A DNA stretch of 64,000 nt from Eulemur rufifrons (Eukaryota > Chordata > Mammalia > Primates > Lemuridae). The first letter of the stretch is position 1, and every line of letters starts with the position of its first letter. The position numbers were made by a program, and so were the translations under genes. Positions 1 through 11,224 of this stretch are shown piece after piece. The DNA is taken from positions 5,221,501 through 5,285,500 of the forward strand of contig NC_091008.1 of assembly GCF_041146395.1 (NCBI RefSeq), read 5' to 3'. Below the pieces are notes generated by a model, which was given only the letters and a program-made list of their open reading frames with translations, made no database searches and was not told the origin of the DNA.

Positions 1-43
1 TCTTTCCCTAGGCTAGAGATACGGAGTACAATATTCTCTCGAA

Positions 44-911
44 ATGCTGGCAGTCAGCCATGAGATCACAAAAGGGTACACAAGCAATGCTCTACAGTGC
101 ACTGTGTTGCCAGCATTTTTTGGAAGTTGTGTTTTGTGTTTTTCCATCCCATCTCATCTACAAAATGCCCATTTGTGTCTCCTGTTACTGGTGAGACAGA
201 AGAAGAGGAAGGCAGTTACTCTTGAGATGAAACTCAAGGTAATTGCCCAGCGCGAAGATGCCAAGCCAGTAATGGCCATCACATGAGCGTTACGGTTTTG
301 CAATCCACAATATCAACCATCTTAAAGGATAAGAAGCAAATCAGTGATGCAGTGAAATCGTCAGCATCAGTTAGATCCACTGTCATCAAGAAGAAAAGAG
401 GTTGGCCAATTGGGAATGGTGGAAAAATTTCCTGTCACATGGATGGGAGACCAGATACAGAAGCACATACTGCTTAGCCTACTGACCATCGAGGCTAAGG
501 TGAGAAGTCTTTTCTATAAGCTGTGAGTGTGCCATGGTTCCTATGTGTAGGCATATGTTTATAACAAGTCATGGGTAGCTCCAACACTTCAAAAGCCATC
601 ATAATTTTCATCATGTGAAGGTTAATGGGGAGGCAGCAAGTGCCAATACCAAAGGTGCCAAAGCTTTTAGGAAGAGCCACATGGGATAATCGTAGATGAG
701 AAATATTTGCTATAACAAATATTTACTGTCAATGAAACAAGCTTGTTTTGGAAGCGTATGTGGGAGCATACATACGTTCATCAAGAGTCCAAGACAATGC
801 CAGGATTTATGGCATTCAAGGACTGTGCAACACTGCTATAGGGTGGAAATGTTGCAGGGTTCAAATTAAAGTCTTTCCGAAATCTACCATTTGGAGAATC
901 TGAGAGCATTC
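44..911 (+). pseudogene. Tigger1 transposase remnant, N-terminal half
   Basis: This is the transposase of the pogo/Tigger group, which cuts and pastes at TA dinucleotides. Seen: the N-terminal DNA-binding segment, a short overlap-frame continuation after a stop at 284-286, and the DDE-fold start ending in an Arg-Ala-Phe-Lys-Asn-Val-Gly segment, where the L1 inserted. The frame is interrupted by stops and shifts and the first catalytic Asp reads Asn. The C-terminal half resumes at 4504. Confidence 0.75.
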
Positions 912-925
912 AAGAATGTTGGCAA
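912..925. repeat. Target-site duplication, left copy (14 bp)
   Basis: AAGAATGTTGGCAA here is repeated exactly at 4504-4517. It is Tigger1 coding sequence, and removing 926-4517 restores a continuous transposase reading across the junction. This is the signature of target-primed reverse transcription. Confidence 0.9.
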
Positions 926-926
926 T

Positions 927-3200
927 GGAAAGGACACAACAAAAATAGAGAACTACAGACCAATTTCCCTCATGAATATAGATGCAAAAATTTTCAATAA
1001 AATACTAGCAAATTGAATCCAAGTACTTATCAAAAAAGTAATCCACCACGACCAAGTGGGCTTCATCCCCGAGATGCAGGGGTGGTTCAACATACGTAAA
1101 TCTATAAATGTAATCCACCACATAAATAGAAGCAAAAACAAAAACCATATGATACTCTCATTAGATGCAGAAAAAGCATTTGACAAAATTCAACACCCTT
1201 TTATGATAAAAACGCTTAACAAAATAGGCATTGATGGAACCTACCTAAAAATGATACGAGCCATATATGACAAACCCACAGCCAACATCATACTGAATGG
1301 GGAAAAACTGAAAGCACTCCCACTTAGAACTGGAACCAGACAGGGCTGCCCATTGTCTCCATTACTTTTCAACATAGTATTGGAAGTCCTTGCGAGAGCT
1401 ATCAGGCAAGAGAGCAGAATCAAGGGAGTCCAAATAGGGAAGGAAGAGATCAAACTCTCACTTTTTGCTGATGATATGATGTTATATCTGGAAAACCCCC
1501 AGGATTCAACCAAGAGACTCCTGGAATTGATTAACGAATACAGCAAAGTCTCAGGCTACAAAATTAATATACACAAATCAGAGGCATTTATATATGCCAA
1601 TAACAGTCAATCGGAAAACCAAATTAAAGACTCAATACCCTTCAAAATAGCAACAAAGAAAATAAAATATCTAGGTATATATCTAACTAAAGAGGTAAAG
1701 GACCTCTATAAGGAAAACTATGAAACACTGAGAAAAGAAATAGCAGAACTTGCAAATAGATGGAAAAATATACCATGCTCGTGGATCGGAAGAATCAACA
1801 TTGTTAAAATGTCTATACTACCCAAAGTGATCTACAGATTCAATGCAATCCCTATTAAATTACCAACATCATTCTTTACAGACATAGAGAAAATAATTAT
1901 ACACTTTGTATGGAATCAAAGAAGACCCCGTATAGCAAAAGCAATTTTAAGCAACAAAAACAAAATGGGAGGTATTAATTTGCCAGACCTCAAACAATAC
2001 TACAAGGCCGTGGTTCTTAAAACAGCCTGGTATTGGCACAAGTGCAGGGACACAGACCAGTGGAACACAACAGAAAATCCAAATATAGAACCATCCTCAT
2101 ATAGTCACCTAATTTTTGACAAAGCGGGAAAGAATATACTCTGGGGACAAGAATCCCTATTCAACAAACGGTGCTGGGAGAATTGGTTAGCCACTTGTAG
2201 AAGACTGAAACAGGACCCACAGCTTTCACCTCTCACAAAAATCAAATCACGGTGGATAACAGACTTAAACCTTAGGCGTGATACAATCAGAATTCTAGAA
2301 GAAAATGTAGGAAAGACTCTTACAGACATTGGCCTAGGCAAAGAATTTATGAAGAAGACCCCCAAGGCAATCACAGCAGCAACAAAAATAAATGAATGGG
2401 ACATGATTAAATTAAAAAGCTTCTGCACAGCCAAAGAAACAGTCCAGAGAATAAACAGACCACCTACAGAATGGGAAAAAATTTTTGCATACTACACATC
2501 AGATAAAGGACTGATAACAAGAATCTATTTAGAACTCAGGAAAATCAGCAAGAAAAAATCAAGCAACCCTATCAAAAAGCGGGCAAATGACATGAATAGA
2601 AACTTCTCGAAAGAAGATATAAGAATGGCTAACAAACATATGAAAAAGTGTTCAACATCTCTAATCATCAGGGAAATGCAAATCAAAACCACAATGAGAT
2701 ATCACTTAACCCCAGTGAGAATGGCCTTTATCAAAAAAACCCAAAACAACACATGTTGGCGTGGGTGTGGAGAGACAGGAACACTAATACACTGCTGGTG
2801 GGACTGCAAACTAGTGCAACCCCTGTGGAAAGCATTATGGAGGTATCTTAAACAGATTCAAGTAGACCTGCCATTTGACCCAGCAATCCCATTACTGGGC
2901 TTATACCCAAAGGAAAAAAGGTCATTCTGTAACAAAGACACATGTACCCGAATGTTTATAGCAGCACAATTCATAATAGCAAAGATGTGGAAACAACCCA
3001 AATGCCCATCAATACATGATTGGATTAGTAAACTGTGGTATATGTATACCATGGAATATTACTCAGCTATAAGGAATGATGAAGATACGACATCTCTATG
3101 GTTCTCCTGGAGAGAGTTGGAACCCATTATATTAAGTGAAGTATCCCAAGAATGGAAAAACATGCATCACATGTACTCACCAGAAAATTGGTTTCCCTGA
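927..3200 (+). pseudogene. L1 ORF2p C-terminal part (RT and Cys-rich region)
   Basis: The frame is open from 927 except for one TGA at 1014-1016; the longest Met-started stretch is 714 codons (1056-3200). The RT active site FADD is intact at 1464-1475 ([10 protein letters not shown]). The C-terminal motif C-X3-C-X7-H-X4-C begins at 2754 and is intact. ORF2p is the nicking and reverse-transcribing enzyme of LINE-1; here the endonuclease and part of the RT are gone, so no working enzyme can be made. The TGA sits where a CGA Arg codon is expected (Ala-Asn-Arg-Ile-Gln in typical L1), fitting a methyl-CpG transition. Confidence 0.9.
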
Positions 3201-3254
3201 TCATCACCTAAATACAAATCTGGGAACGACACCAATTGGACATCAGACTGAGGT

Positions 3255-3278
3255 GGGGGGTGGGGGAGGGGATGGGGG
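3255..3278 (+). other. G-quadruplex-type tract in L1 3' UTR (element A)
   Basis: Four G runs of 6, 5, 4 and 5 are separated by T, A and AT. This satisfies the standard G4 pattern. Primate L1 3' UTRs are known to carry a polypurine G-rich tract, so this is the lemur counterpart by position. Confidence 0.7.
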
Positions 3279-3432
3279 TATGCCTACACAATGAGTGCAT
3301 TGCGCACTGTTTGGGGAGTGGTAACACTTGAAGGTGCTGACTCGGGAAAGGGGGGGTGGGGAAAAAATATGAAACTATTGTTTTTAACTTGCACTGTTCA
3401 CTTAATAATTTATCATGAATAAAAAAAAAAAA

Positions 3433-3700
3433 GAATTATTCCTATAGATATATTTGCAAATTTCTGTCATGATATACATTAAAAGATTTTCAGATAGCTT
3501 TGTTTGTAATAGCAAACATACCTATAAATAATGTCCATTGATAGAAACTTGTAAATATGTTACAGTACATTTATACAATATGATAGTCTTCAGCCATTAA
3601 AGAGAGTGAATTTGATGTGTACGTATTAACATGGGAAAATGACTTGTTTATTTAGGTCAAGAAAAAACTGTGTATTAAATGGTTGTTAGATAATTTTTAA
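3433..3700 (+). mobile_element. Old L1M 3'-end fragment inside the composite (segment B)
   Basis: It has the late-ORF2/3' UTR wording of old mammalian L1 (GTTTGTAATAGCAAACAT, then TGTCCATTGATAG, then CAGCCATTAAAG), clearly more diverged than the flanking young L1 pieces. It ends in an A-run at 3699-3714. An older fragment between two young ones must have travelled as a passenger or been the pre-existing flank at the source locus. Confidence 0.65.
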
Positions 3701-4503
3701 AAAAAAAAAAAAAACCCCAAAACAACACATGTTGGCGTGGGTGCGGAGAGACAGGAACATTAATACACTGCTGGTGGGACTGCAAACTAGTGCAACCCCT
3801 GTGGAAAGCATTATGGAGGTATCTTAAACAGATTCAAGTAGACCTGCCATTTGACCCAGCAATCCCATTACTGGGCATATACCCAAAGGAAAAAAGGTCA
3901 TTCTGTAACAAGGGCACATGTACCCAAATGTTTATAGCAGCACAATTCACAATAGCAAAGATGTGGAAACAACCCAAATGCCCATCAATACATGATTGGA
4001 TTAGTAAACTGTGGTATATGTATACCATGGAATATTACTCAGCTATAAGGAATGATGAAGATACGACATCTCTATGGTTCTCCTGGAGAGAGTTGGAACC
4101 CATTATATTAAGTGAAGTATCCCAAGAATGGAAAAACAAGCATCACATGTACTCACCAGAAAATTGGTTTCCCTGATCATCACCTAAATACACATCTGGG
4201 AACGACACCAATTGGACATCAGACTGAGGTGGGGGGTGGGGGAGGGGATGGGGGTATGCCTACACAATGAGTGCATTGCGCACCGTTTGGGGAGTGGTAA
4301 CACTTGAAGGTGCTGACTCGGGAAGGGGGGGTGGGGAAAAAAATATGAAACTATTGTTTTTAACTTGCACTGTTCACTTAATAATTTATCATGAATATTT
4401 CCCATATTATTTCATATCATTGTACAAGAAATAATGTATACATTATGAGGACATACTGTATCTAACAAAAAAAAAAATAATAAAATTGGGAAAAAAAAAA
4501 AAA
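3701..4503 (+). mobile_element. Second young L1 3' end plus extra tail (segments C and D)
   Basis: Bases from about 3715 to 4397 repeat 2740-3421 of element A with roughly ten differences in about 680 bp by eye. They include the last 128 codons of ORF2 (3790-4176), its stop and the G-rich 3' UTR. Where A has AATAAA and a tail, this copy has AATATT and runs on for about 80 more bases (4398-4478). It then reaches an AATAAA at 4479-4484 and the final A-run at 4491-4505, which abuts the right target-site copy. Confidence 0.85.
4231..4254 (+). other. G-quadruplex-type tract in L1 3' UTR (segment C)
   Basis: It has the same four G runs (6, 5, 4, 5) as 3255-3278, unchanged between the two copies although other bases in the flanks differ. 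Confidence 0.65.
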
Positions 4504-4517
4504 AAGAATGTTGGCAA
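4504..4517. repeat. Target-site duplication, right copy (14 bp)
   Basis: This is an exact repeat of 912-925, directly after the final poly(A). It bounds the whole A-B-C-D composite rather than any inner part. Confidence 0.9.
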
Positions 4518-5420
4518 GCATACACTTCCAGTTTCTTATCACCATAACAAGAAAGCTCGTATGATATCAGCATTGTTTGAAAGCTGGTTTTTGAACTGTT
4601 TTATTCCACATGCAAGAGAATATTGCAGGCAAAACAACATTCTATACGAGATTCTTCTAATCTTAGACAATGAATGTTCCAGGGCACTCACAGCATATAG
4701 GGCAACATGCATCCCGATATAAAGGTTGTTCATTTGCAGCCAAACACAACCACACTCATTTAACCAGCAGACCAAGGTGAAATAGCCACATTCAAAGCAT
4801 CTATTTAGCCAAACATTCACACAGGCTGTTGGAGCCACTGCATCTGGCCAAACGCTCCCAGAGTTTTAGAAATGCTTTGACATTCTGAATGCTATCTGGA
4901 ACATTGCTGCGGCATGGGAAGAAGTCACACAGCAGTGCATGAATGGCATTTGGAAGAAAGTTTTGAAGACATGTGAACACATTCAAAGGCTTTAACAAAG
5001 ATTCTGCTGTTGATGAAATAGTAACAGGATATTAGTGCTTGGGAAACAGCTAGAATTGGACATGGATGAAGAGGATATTCATGAGCTTGTTGGCATTGAG
5101 GCTGAAGAGCTTTCCAACGAGATGCTGATCAAACTGCGAGAAGAAAGAAGTTGAGGCAGAAGAAGTTATACCCGAGGCACCGAGAGTGTTCACAGCTAAG
5201 AAACTGGAGGAATATGCTGCTGTCAGCGTGGCAGGTGGTGTAGGAAATTAGAAGAAATGGATGTCAGTTATAAGAGAGTCTCAAGAGCTGACAGGGTGCT
5301 CTTGCTTAATATAGAGAAATATATAATGAAAAGAAGAAAAACTGTACAATTAACACTTGATATCTTCCTGACGGACACTGTGCCTGCCGAGCCATCAACA
5401 AGTGACGGTGCCCCAGCGCC
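4504..5420 (+). pseudogene. Tigger1 transposase remnant, C-terminal half
   Basis: Seen: KHTLPVSYHHNKKARM, FESWFLNCFIPHAREY, and the second catalytic Asp in LLILDN (GAC at 4666-4668), followed by frame breaks. The C-terminal tail is readable around 5257-5420 (RRKTVQLTLDIFLTD, then AEPSTSDGAPAPSAS). The gene is dead: many shifts, an L1 in the middle, and the first Asp lost. Confidence 0.75.
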
Positions 5421-5838
5421 TTCCGCCAGCCGTTCTGGAACCTCATCAGAAGAGAGGAGTTGCCGCCTGGCACTGCGGCATCCTGTCATCCAGAAATTAA
5501 TTTTAGTTCAATGCTTCAAACATTGCTCAGGCCCAGGGTGCTCTCAGCTGTTCACACGAGTGGAGAGTACCCATTCAACCATTCTGCTTTTCACTTTCAG
5601 TATGGTATTCAATAAATGACATGAACCAGTCAATGCTTTATTATAAAATAGGCTTTGTGTTAGAGGATTCTGCCCAACTGTAAGCTACTGTTAGTATCCT
5701 GAGCACGTTTAAGGTAGGCTAGGCTAAGCGATAATGTTCAGTAGGTTAGATGTACCAAATACACTTTCAACTTACAATATTTTCAAATTACAATGGGTTT
5801 ATTGGGACATAATCTCATCATAAGTTGAGGAGCATCTG
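4518..5838 (+). mobile_element. Tigger1 DNA transposon, 3' part
   Basis: It continues the element at 1-925. It holds the rest of the DDE core and the transposase C-terminus (to about 5410), then the characteristic 3' UTR with AAGGTAGGCTAGGCTAAGC. The right TIR ends GAGGAGCATCTG at 5838, followed by TA at 5839-5840 as the expected TA target duplication. Confidence 0.88.
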
Positions 5839-5879
5839 TAAATATTTGACTGTATCCCTGATTATTTTTTTATGATACA

Positions 5880-6225
5880 AGACTGAATTGAAGTGTTATT
5901 CCGATTATAAATTTTATGTGTATTTATATATTATATTTTTTATATAGTATACAAAATACAGGTTATACATTTTCTAGGATACAATTTTATGTATGCATAC
6001 ATATGTATTTACTCAGACATATAGTTATAAATCTATGTAAAAGAAAGAAAAAAGAAAGAGAGGAAAAAAAGAAAGGAAAGAAGGCAGAGAATGGAGGGAG
6101 GAAGAAGGAAAAGGTGTACAAAGACAGTGGTTATCACTAGATGGTAGGATTATGGGTAATTATTTCTATCTTTATAGTTTCCTATACTTCTCAAAATTTT
6201 ATTAACCCCATTTTGTGGTTAAAAA
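5880..6225 (+). mobile_element. Old L1M 3' UTR fragment with purine-rich stretch
   Basis: The order of features (ATATGTATTTACTCAGACATA, a GA-rich run at 6040-6115, then GTGGTTATCACTAGATGGTA with GATTATGGG) is that of old L1M 3' UTRs. It is diverged, and the family was not assigned. Confidence 0.45.
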
Positions 6226-7414
<1,189 letters not shown>

Positions 7415-7619
7415 CTAGATGTTTTGCATTAATAAACGCGTGCTAGCTGATTTCTAACACCCGGAGAGTCAATTAACTTCTAACGCATGAGTCACATAAG
7501 GCTTATTGCTTCAGCAAAGCAGAATCCCAAAAATGAAAACCTAGTTTAAAATTGGGGAGGAGAGGCTCTGCAAGCCAACAAGCGTATGTGCTTTAGGGAC
7601 CCAGATGTTTGGGGCTGCG

Positions 7620-7800
7620 TGATAACAGTTACCATTTACTGACTGCTACAAGACCCCAAGAGCTTTACAAATGACATCTCTCTTTGTTACAACAGTCCTG
7701 CAAATTAGGGGCCATAAAGCTTCCAAATGGGGAAGTTGGAATATGAACATGGGTTTGTCTGACTTGAACGCTTTTGTGCTCTCACTTATATCACACTAGT
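7620..7800 (+). mobile_element. MIR SINE
   Basis: It has MIR core wording in order: ACCATTTACTGACTGCTA, GAGCTTTACAAATGACATC, CTGACTTGAACGCTTTTGTGC. Heavily diverged. Confidence 0.55.
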
Positions 7801-7815
7801 GGCCGAAGCTATGGG

Positions 7816-7989
7816 CAGTGATTCTTAACTCTCTTTTGAATTGGATAAAAACTATAGCACTGCAGTTAGAAATATCCACCTATGAAACACTTAAAACTCT
7901 GCACATGCACACACACACACACACACAGAAACTCTTAAATCCATCCACGGATTCTTCAGGAAGTCATTCACCCAGTTTAAGAACCCCTG
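7816..7989. mobile_element. hAT-type MITE with internal (CA)n
   Basis: It begins CAGTGATTCTTAACT and ends TTTAAGAACCCCTG, imperfect terminal inverted repeats of a hAT-Charlie-like non-autonomous element. A (CA)n run at 7908-7927 has grown from an internal CACATGCACA. No clean 8-bp target duplication was seen. A related copy lies at 22791. Confidence 0.55.
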
Positions 7990-8300
7990 GGCAGAGAAAT
8001 ATAACATTTCAGGGGCAGGAGAGGAAGAGTGTTCCAAAAAGGAAGCTAATGAGGAAAAGAATTTAAAACAACAACAACAAAAATGAGAGTTGCAGAAATC
8101 AAGACTGGAGAGAATTTCAAAAAGAGACGTTGATTAAAATGAGGACTGCAAAGAGTCTATTGCGTTTAACCAGCAGGAAGTCAGACTTTTTACTGCAACT
8201 GATTGAGCAGTAAGGTGAGGAAAGTAAGACAAGAACAAGTTCCATACATGGCACACAGGTGTCCTATGAAGTGCCAACTCTGGTTTTTAACAGCTGCCTG

Positions 8301-8370
8301 GCATAATATACATAACCTAAACTTTTGTACCCCCATAATATGCTGAAATAAGAATAAAAAAAAAATAATG
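8301..8370 (+). mobile_element. Strepsirrhine L1 3' end, severely truncated
   Basis: It has the terminal wording TAACCTAAACTTTTGTACCC, then CCATAATATGCTGAAATAAG and an A-rich tail. Only about 70 bp of the 3' UTR are present. Confidence 0.75.
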
Positions 8371-8372
8371 CG

Positions 8373-9105
8373 TTAAGAAGGTTCTGAGCCTAGGTTACCG
8401 CCTTTGGAAAAAAGTGCTGGGATTAACCGGCAACGTCTACGGAAGACAAAAGGTGGGAAGCGTGTGTATGTGCTCTCTGCCAACCTGAGCAGACTATTCT
8501 CTTTCATGACTATGCGTGAAGGGAAGAAAAGAAACAAGATAGCAGCTAAAAGGGATAGAGGGCTGAGGAAAAGGTTTCTTTGTTTTTGTGGTAAGGGGGA
8601 AAGTATTTCAAAATGTTTACAGACTGACAGAAAATTGTTAGAAAAAAAGAAACGACTCATGGAGCAAAATCAATATGAAAGAGAACACAAAAGGGAAGGA
8701 AGTCAGAATAAGGATTAGGAGAAGGGACGCCATTTCCTCTAAGACGAGAAGAAAGAAAGAGGATAGAGATAAACGTGGGTGTGCAGAGGCAGGAAGTGGA
8801 GATGCTCTACGCCTTCGACTGCGAGGGACTCTGAGTAGAAGCGTGCTGAGGGTGGGCAGGTGTGGGAAGAATACAACTGACCGTGTGTTGATTCACTCAC
8901 ATAGACACTCTATAGGTACTAGGAATATAGCAAATAGAGTAAATAAACAAAGCCCCTGTTAGCACTCTGGGAGGGAGGTAGATTTTAAGAGAATGTTCAT
9001 AAATCATGTGGCAGATGGTGATAATGGCTGAGCAAAATAAGTATGAGGATAAAGGGGGTAGAGAACAACTCCTTGCGAGGGTGCTGTGATTTTTTGGTTT
9101 TTTGC
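8373..9105. other. Purine-rich unassigned sequence
   Basis: Bases 8400-8790 are purine-rich on the plus strand, which leaves long but unsupported open frames on both strands. Bases 8885-9060 (TAGGTACTAGGAATATAGCA, then GGGAGGGAGGTAGATTTTAA) resemble an ancient mammalian repeat that includes a 'gctgggaatacagcagtgaa' type phrase. No gene is claimed. Confidence 0.35.
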
Positions 9106-9110
9106 AAGTC

Positions 9111-9161
<51 letters not shown>

Positions 9162-9192
9162 TATATACACACATACATACATACATATATTT
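9111..9192. repeat. Compound microsatellite (AT)n-(AC)n-(ATAC)n
   Basis: Alternating purine-pyrimidine DNA: an AT run, then about 16 AC units, then ATAC/ATACATAC units. It directly abuts the A-rich tail of a minus-strand L1 end at 9188, so it probably grew from that tail. Confidence 0.95.
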
Positions 9193-9420
9193 TATTTCAG
9201 AGTATTGGGGGGTCCAAATGCTTTGGTTACATAGGTTGCCTTTGCACCGCCCGAGTCAGAGCCGTAAGCACGCCCTGTGTACACTGCATCTGTTAGGTGT
9301 GGATTCACCCCTCCCCTCCCCCGCCCCGCCCCACACCCTGTGAATGTTACTTCCCATATGTGCACATTAGTGTTGATCGATTAGTATTAATTTTTACCTA
9401 TCATGTTTCAGCTGTTTAAA
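9188..9420 (-). mobile_element. Strepsirrhine L1 3' end (minus strand)
   Basis: Read on the plus strand: TTTCAGAGTATTGGGGGGTC, GGTTACATAGGTTGCCTTTG, CCCGAGTCAGAGCCGTAAGC, and a C-rich stretch. It continues into GTTGATCGATTAGTATTAAT. This is the same 3' UTR lineage as 8301, 30190 and 44838. Confidence 0.75.
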
Positions 9421-9505
9421 ACATGCTTTCAATTTATTTTAGTTATTGTAGGTTTCTATCTCTTCATGGTCAGTTGCAGGAGTATAATCTCAGTAATGTA
9501 TAACA

Positions 9506-10223
9506 CAGTAGTTCCCTCCTTGTCCATGGTTTCACTTTCCACAGTTTCGGTTACCCACGGTCAACTGTGGTCTGAAAATATTACATGAAAAAATCCAGAC
9601 ATAATTCATAAGTTTTAAATTGCATGCCATTCTGAGTAGAGTGATGAAGTCTCACAACATCCCTCTCTGTCCCGCCTAGGATGTGAATCACCCGTTTGTC
9701 CAGTGTAGCCACACTGTGTGCACGACCTGCCCACTAGCCACCCACATCGTCTGCTCCTGACATCCAACCATCAACATTGTCATGGTTGGATGACCCAGGA
9801 TCACCCAAAGCGGATGATCATCCTTTTGACATATCCTCAGAAGGTCAACAGGAGCCTAATTCTACACCACAATGCCTACGCCATTCACCTTATGTCATCT
9901 CAGCAAGCAGCCGTTTTAACATATCACATCATCACAAGAAGGGTGAGTACAGCACTATAAGATATTTAGAGAAAGAGAGAGAGAGAGAGAGAGAAATACC
10001 ATAGTCACACAACTTTTATTACAGTATATTGTTATAATTGTTCTATTTTGTTATTGGCCATTGCTGTTAATCTCTTACTGTGTCTAATTTATAAATTAAA
10101 CTTTATCATAGGTATGCATGTATAGAGAAAACATAGTATCTATAGGGTTTGATACTAGCCATGGTTACAGGAATCCACTGGGGGTCTTGGAATGTAAACC
10201 CCTGGATAAGGGGGGGACTACTG
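9506..10223 (+). mobile_element. Tigger-family non-autonomous element (Tigger3/MER2-like)
   Basis: Terminal inverted repeats CAGTAGTTCCCTCCTTGTCC and, inverted, the end GGATAAGGGGGGGACTACTG bound about 720 bp; TA follows at 10224-10225. The internal phrases TTCATAAGTTTTAAATTGCA, TTTATTACAGTATATTGTTA and AATTTATAAATTAAACTTTA match the Tigger3/MER2 non-autonomous group as I recall it. It codes for nothing. A (GA)n run lies at 9967-9994, and a hairpin CATCCAACCA / TGGTTGGATG at 9761-9792. Confidence 0.82.
9967..9994. repeat. (GA)n microsatellite
   Basis: A run of GA dinucleotides within the Tigger3-like element, expanding a GA-rich stretch the family already has at this place. Confidence 0.9.
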
Positions 10224-10950
10224 TATATAATTTATAAGATAATATTATTTATATTTATTCAATAAGGATTCAAAAACATTGGAAGTATTGAGTACTTATG
10301 CAAATTTGTAATTTCATGCCTAAAATATTCGGAAATTCTTAAATATTGTCATTAGACATTGTTCATGATGAGTCACCACAGAATGTACATGAATCACCCA
10401 TTCCCACATTTCCTGCGATAAGGCCAAATAAACTATGCCAGTCCGGTCACAAAGCCTTAAGGATGACAGCAGAGTGCTGCTGAAACGCCAGAGGAAGAAC
10501 AAGGCCCCCGGAGCACTCGGGCAGTTCCAGCGACCAAAGTTCCTGTGACCAAATGTTAAAACTTCGCTTTTACTCCATCAAAGGTAATGACGTCTCATTT
10601 TGACCAAATCAAGGCACAGTTAGACCTGGCAGCCAAAACCTGTGGCCCTGTGACCTCCCTCCAACTGCCACTGGCTCCCAGCCCCGAGCACGCCTCATTC
10701 CTGCCGGCCCCACAGCCAACGTGCCCTCCTGGCTCATCCCACTTGCCAGAATCCCACCCGTGCCGTGAGGCTTCCACCTCTTTCCAAAGCTTTGCCTACT
10801 TTCCCACAGCAGATGGGAACTGTATTCCTTCTGAATATCCACAGACCATTGTCATAATTCTTTTATGACATTACATTCTGCCTTAGATCACAGGTACTGG
10901 GATCTTATCTCTCCTGTCAAACTGCATGCTCCTTGAACAGCAAACATTCA
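10224..10950. other. Unassigned intronic sequence
   Basis: It includes a relatively GC-rich part at 10430-10810 that is open on both strands but shows no domain or splice-bounded collagen reading. No repeat was recognised. Confidence 0.45.
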
Positions 10951-10954
10951 TGGT

Positions 10955-11155
10955 GCTGTGACAATATGCCAGGAACTGCCACTGGGTTGGTGGACACTAG
11001 GAGACACCATTATTAGCCCCATTTCACAGTTGTGGAAACTGAGACAGAGAGATGTTGAGTGACTTGCCCAAGATCACACAACTCGGAAGTGGAAATACTG
11101 AGGTCTGTCAGATTCCACAGCCTACACTTTTTAACTATCATGTTATACCTCGCAG
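10955..11155 (+). mobile_element. MIR SINE
   Basis: Clear MIR order: TATGCCAGGAACTGCC, TTAGCCCCATTTCACAGTTG, GGAAACTGAGACAGAGAGAT, GACTTGCCCAAGATCACACA, then AGATTCCACAGCCTACACTT. Confidence 0.8.
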
Positions 11156-11224
11156 TCCTTAGACTGTGGAAGGTATACCATAAACAACTGATTTTTTAAA
11201 AATACATTCTTTAAATAAATTTTT

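Larger units (their letters stand above)
1..925 (+). mobile_element. Tigger1 DNA transposon, 5' part (cut at window edge)
   Basis: This TcMar-Tigger element continues at 4518 after an L1 insertion. Its left TIR lies outside the window; the first bases match the Tigger1 5' UTR as I remember it. Transposase remnants are readable on the plus strand: a CENP-B-like helix-turn-helix start around 199-285 (KRKAVTLEMKLKVI), its continuation around 320-400 (STILKDKKQISDAVKSS), and the start of the DDE core around 715-750 (FTVNETSLFWK). The expected first catalytic Asp at 731-733 reads Asn (AAT), consistent with a CpG decay of GAT. Several frame breaks make it inactive. Bases 912-925 are the target-site copy of the L1 insertion. 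Confidence 0.85.
926..3432 (+). mobile_element. Young strepsirrhine L1, 5'-truncated (element A)
   Basis: It starts inside the reverse-transcriptase domain of ORF2 ([17 protein letters not shown]). It runs through the ORF2 stop at 3198-3200, a G-rich 3' UTR, and an AATAAA (3418-3423) that merges into a 12-A tail at 3421-3432. Only one in-frame stop across about 2.3 kb of ORF2 suggests a fairly recent insertion. The 3' UTR differs from that of the other L1 ends in the window (8301, 9188, 30190, 44838). ORF1, the endonuclease and the RT start are missing. Confidence 0.9.

Noticed and set aside
3790..4176. Separate small gene of 128 codons
   Set aside because: It is the duplicated C-terminus of L1 ORF2 in the second L1 3' end.
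8373..8965. Two overlapping Arg/Lys-rich open frames on the plus strand
   Set aside because: They arise from a purine-rich stretch that lacks stop codons by composition; no family resemblance.
9043..9343. Open frames full of His-Thr or Cys-Val repeats
   Set aside because: Translations of the AC/AT microsatellite at 9111-9192.
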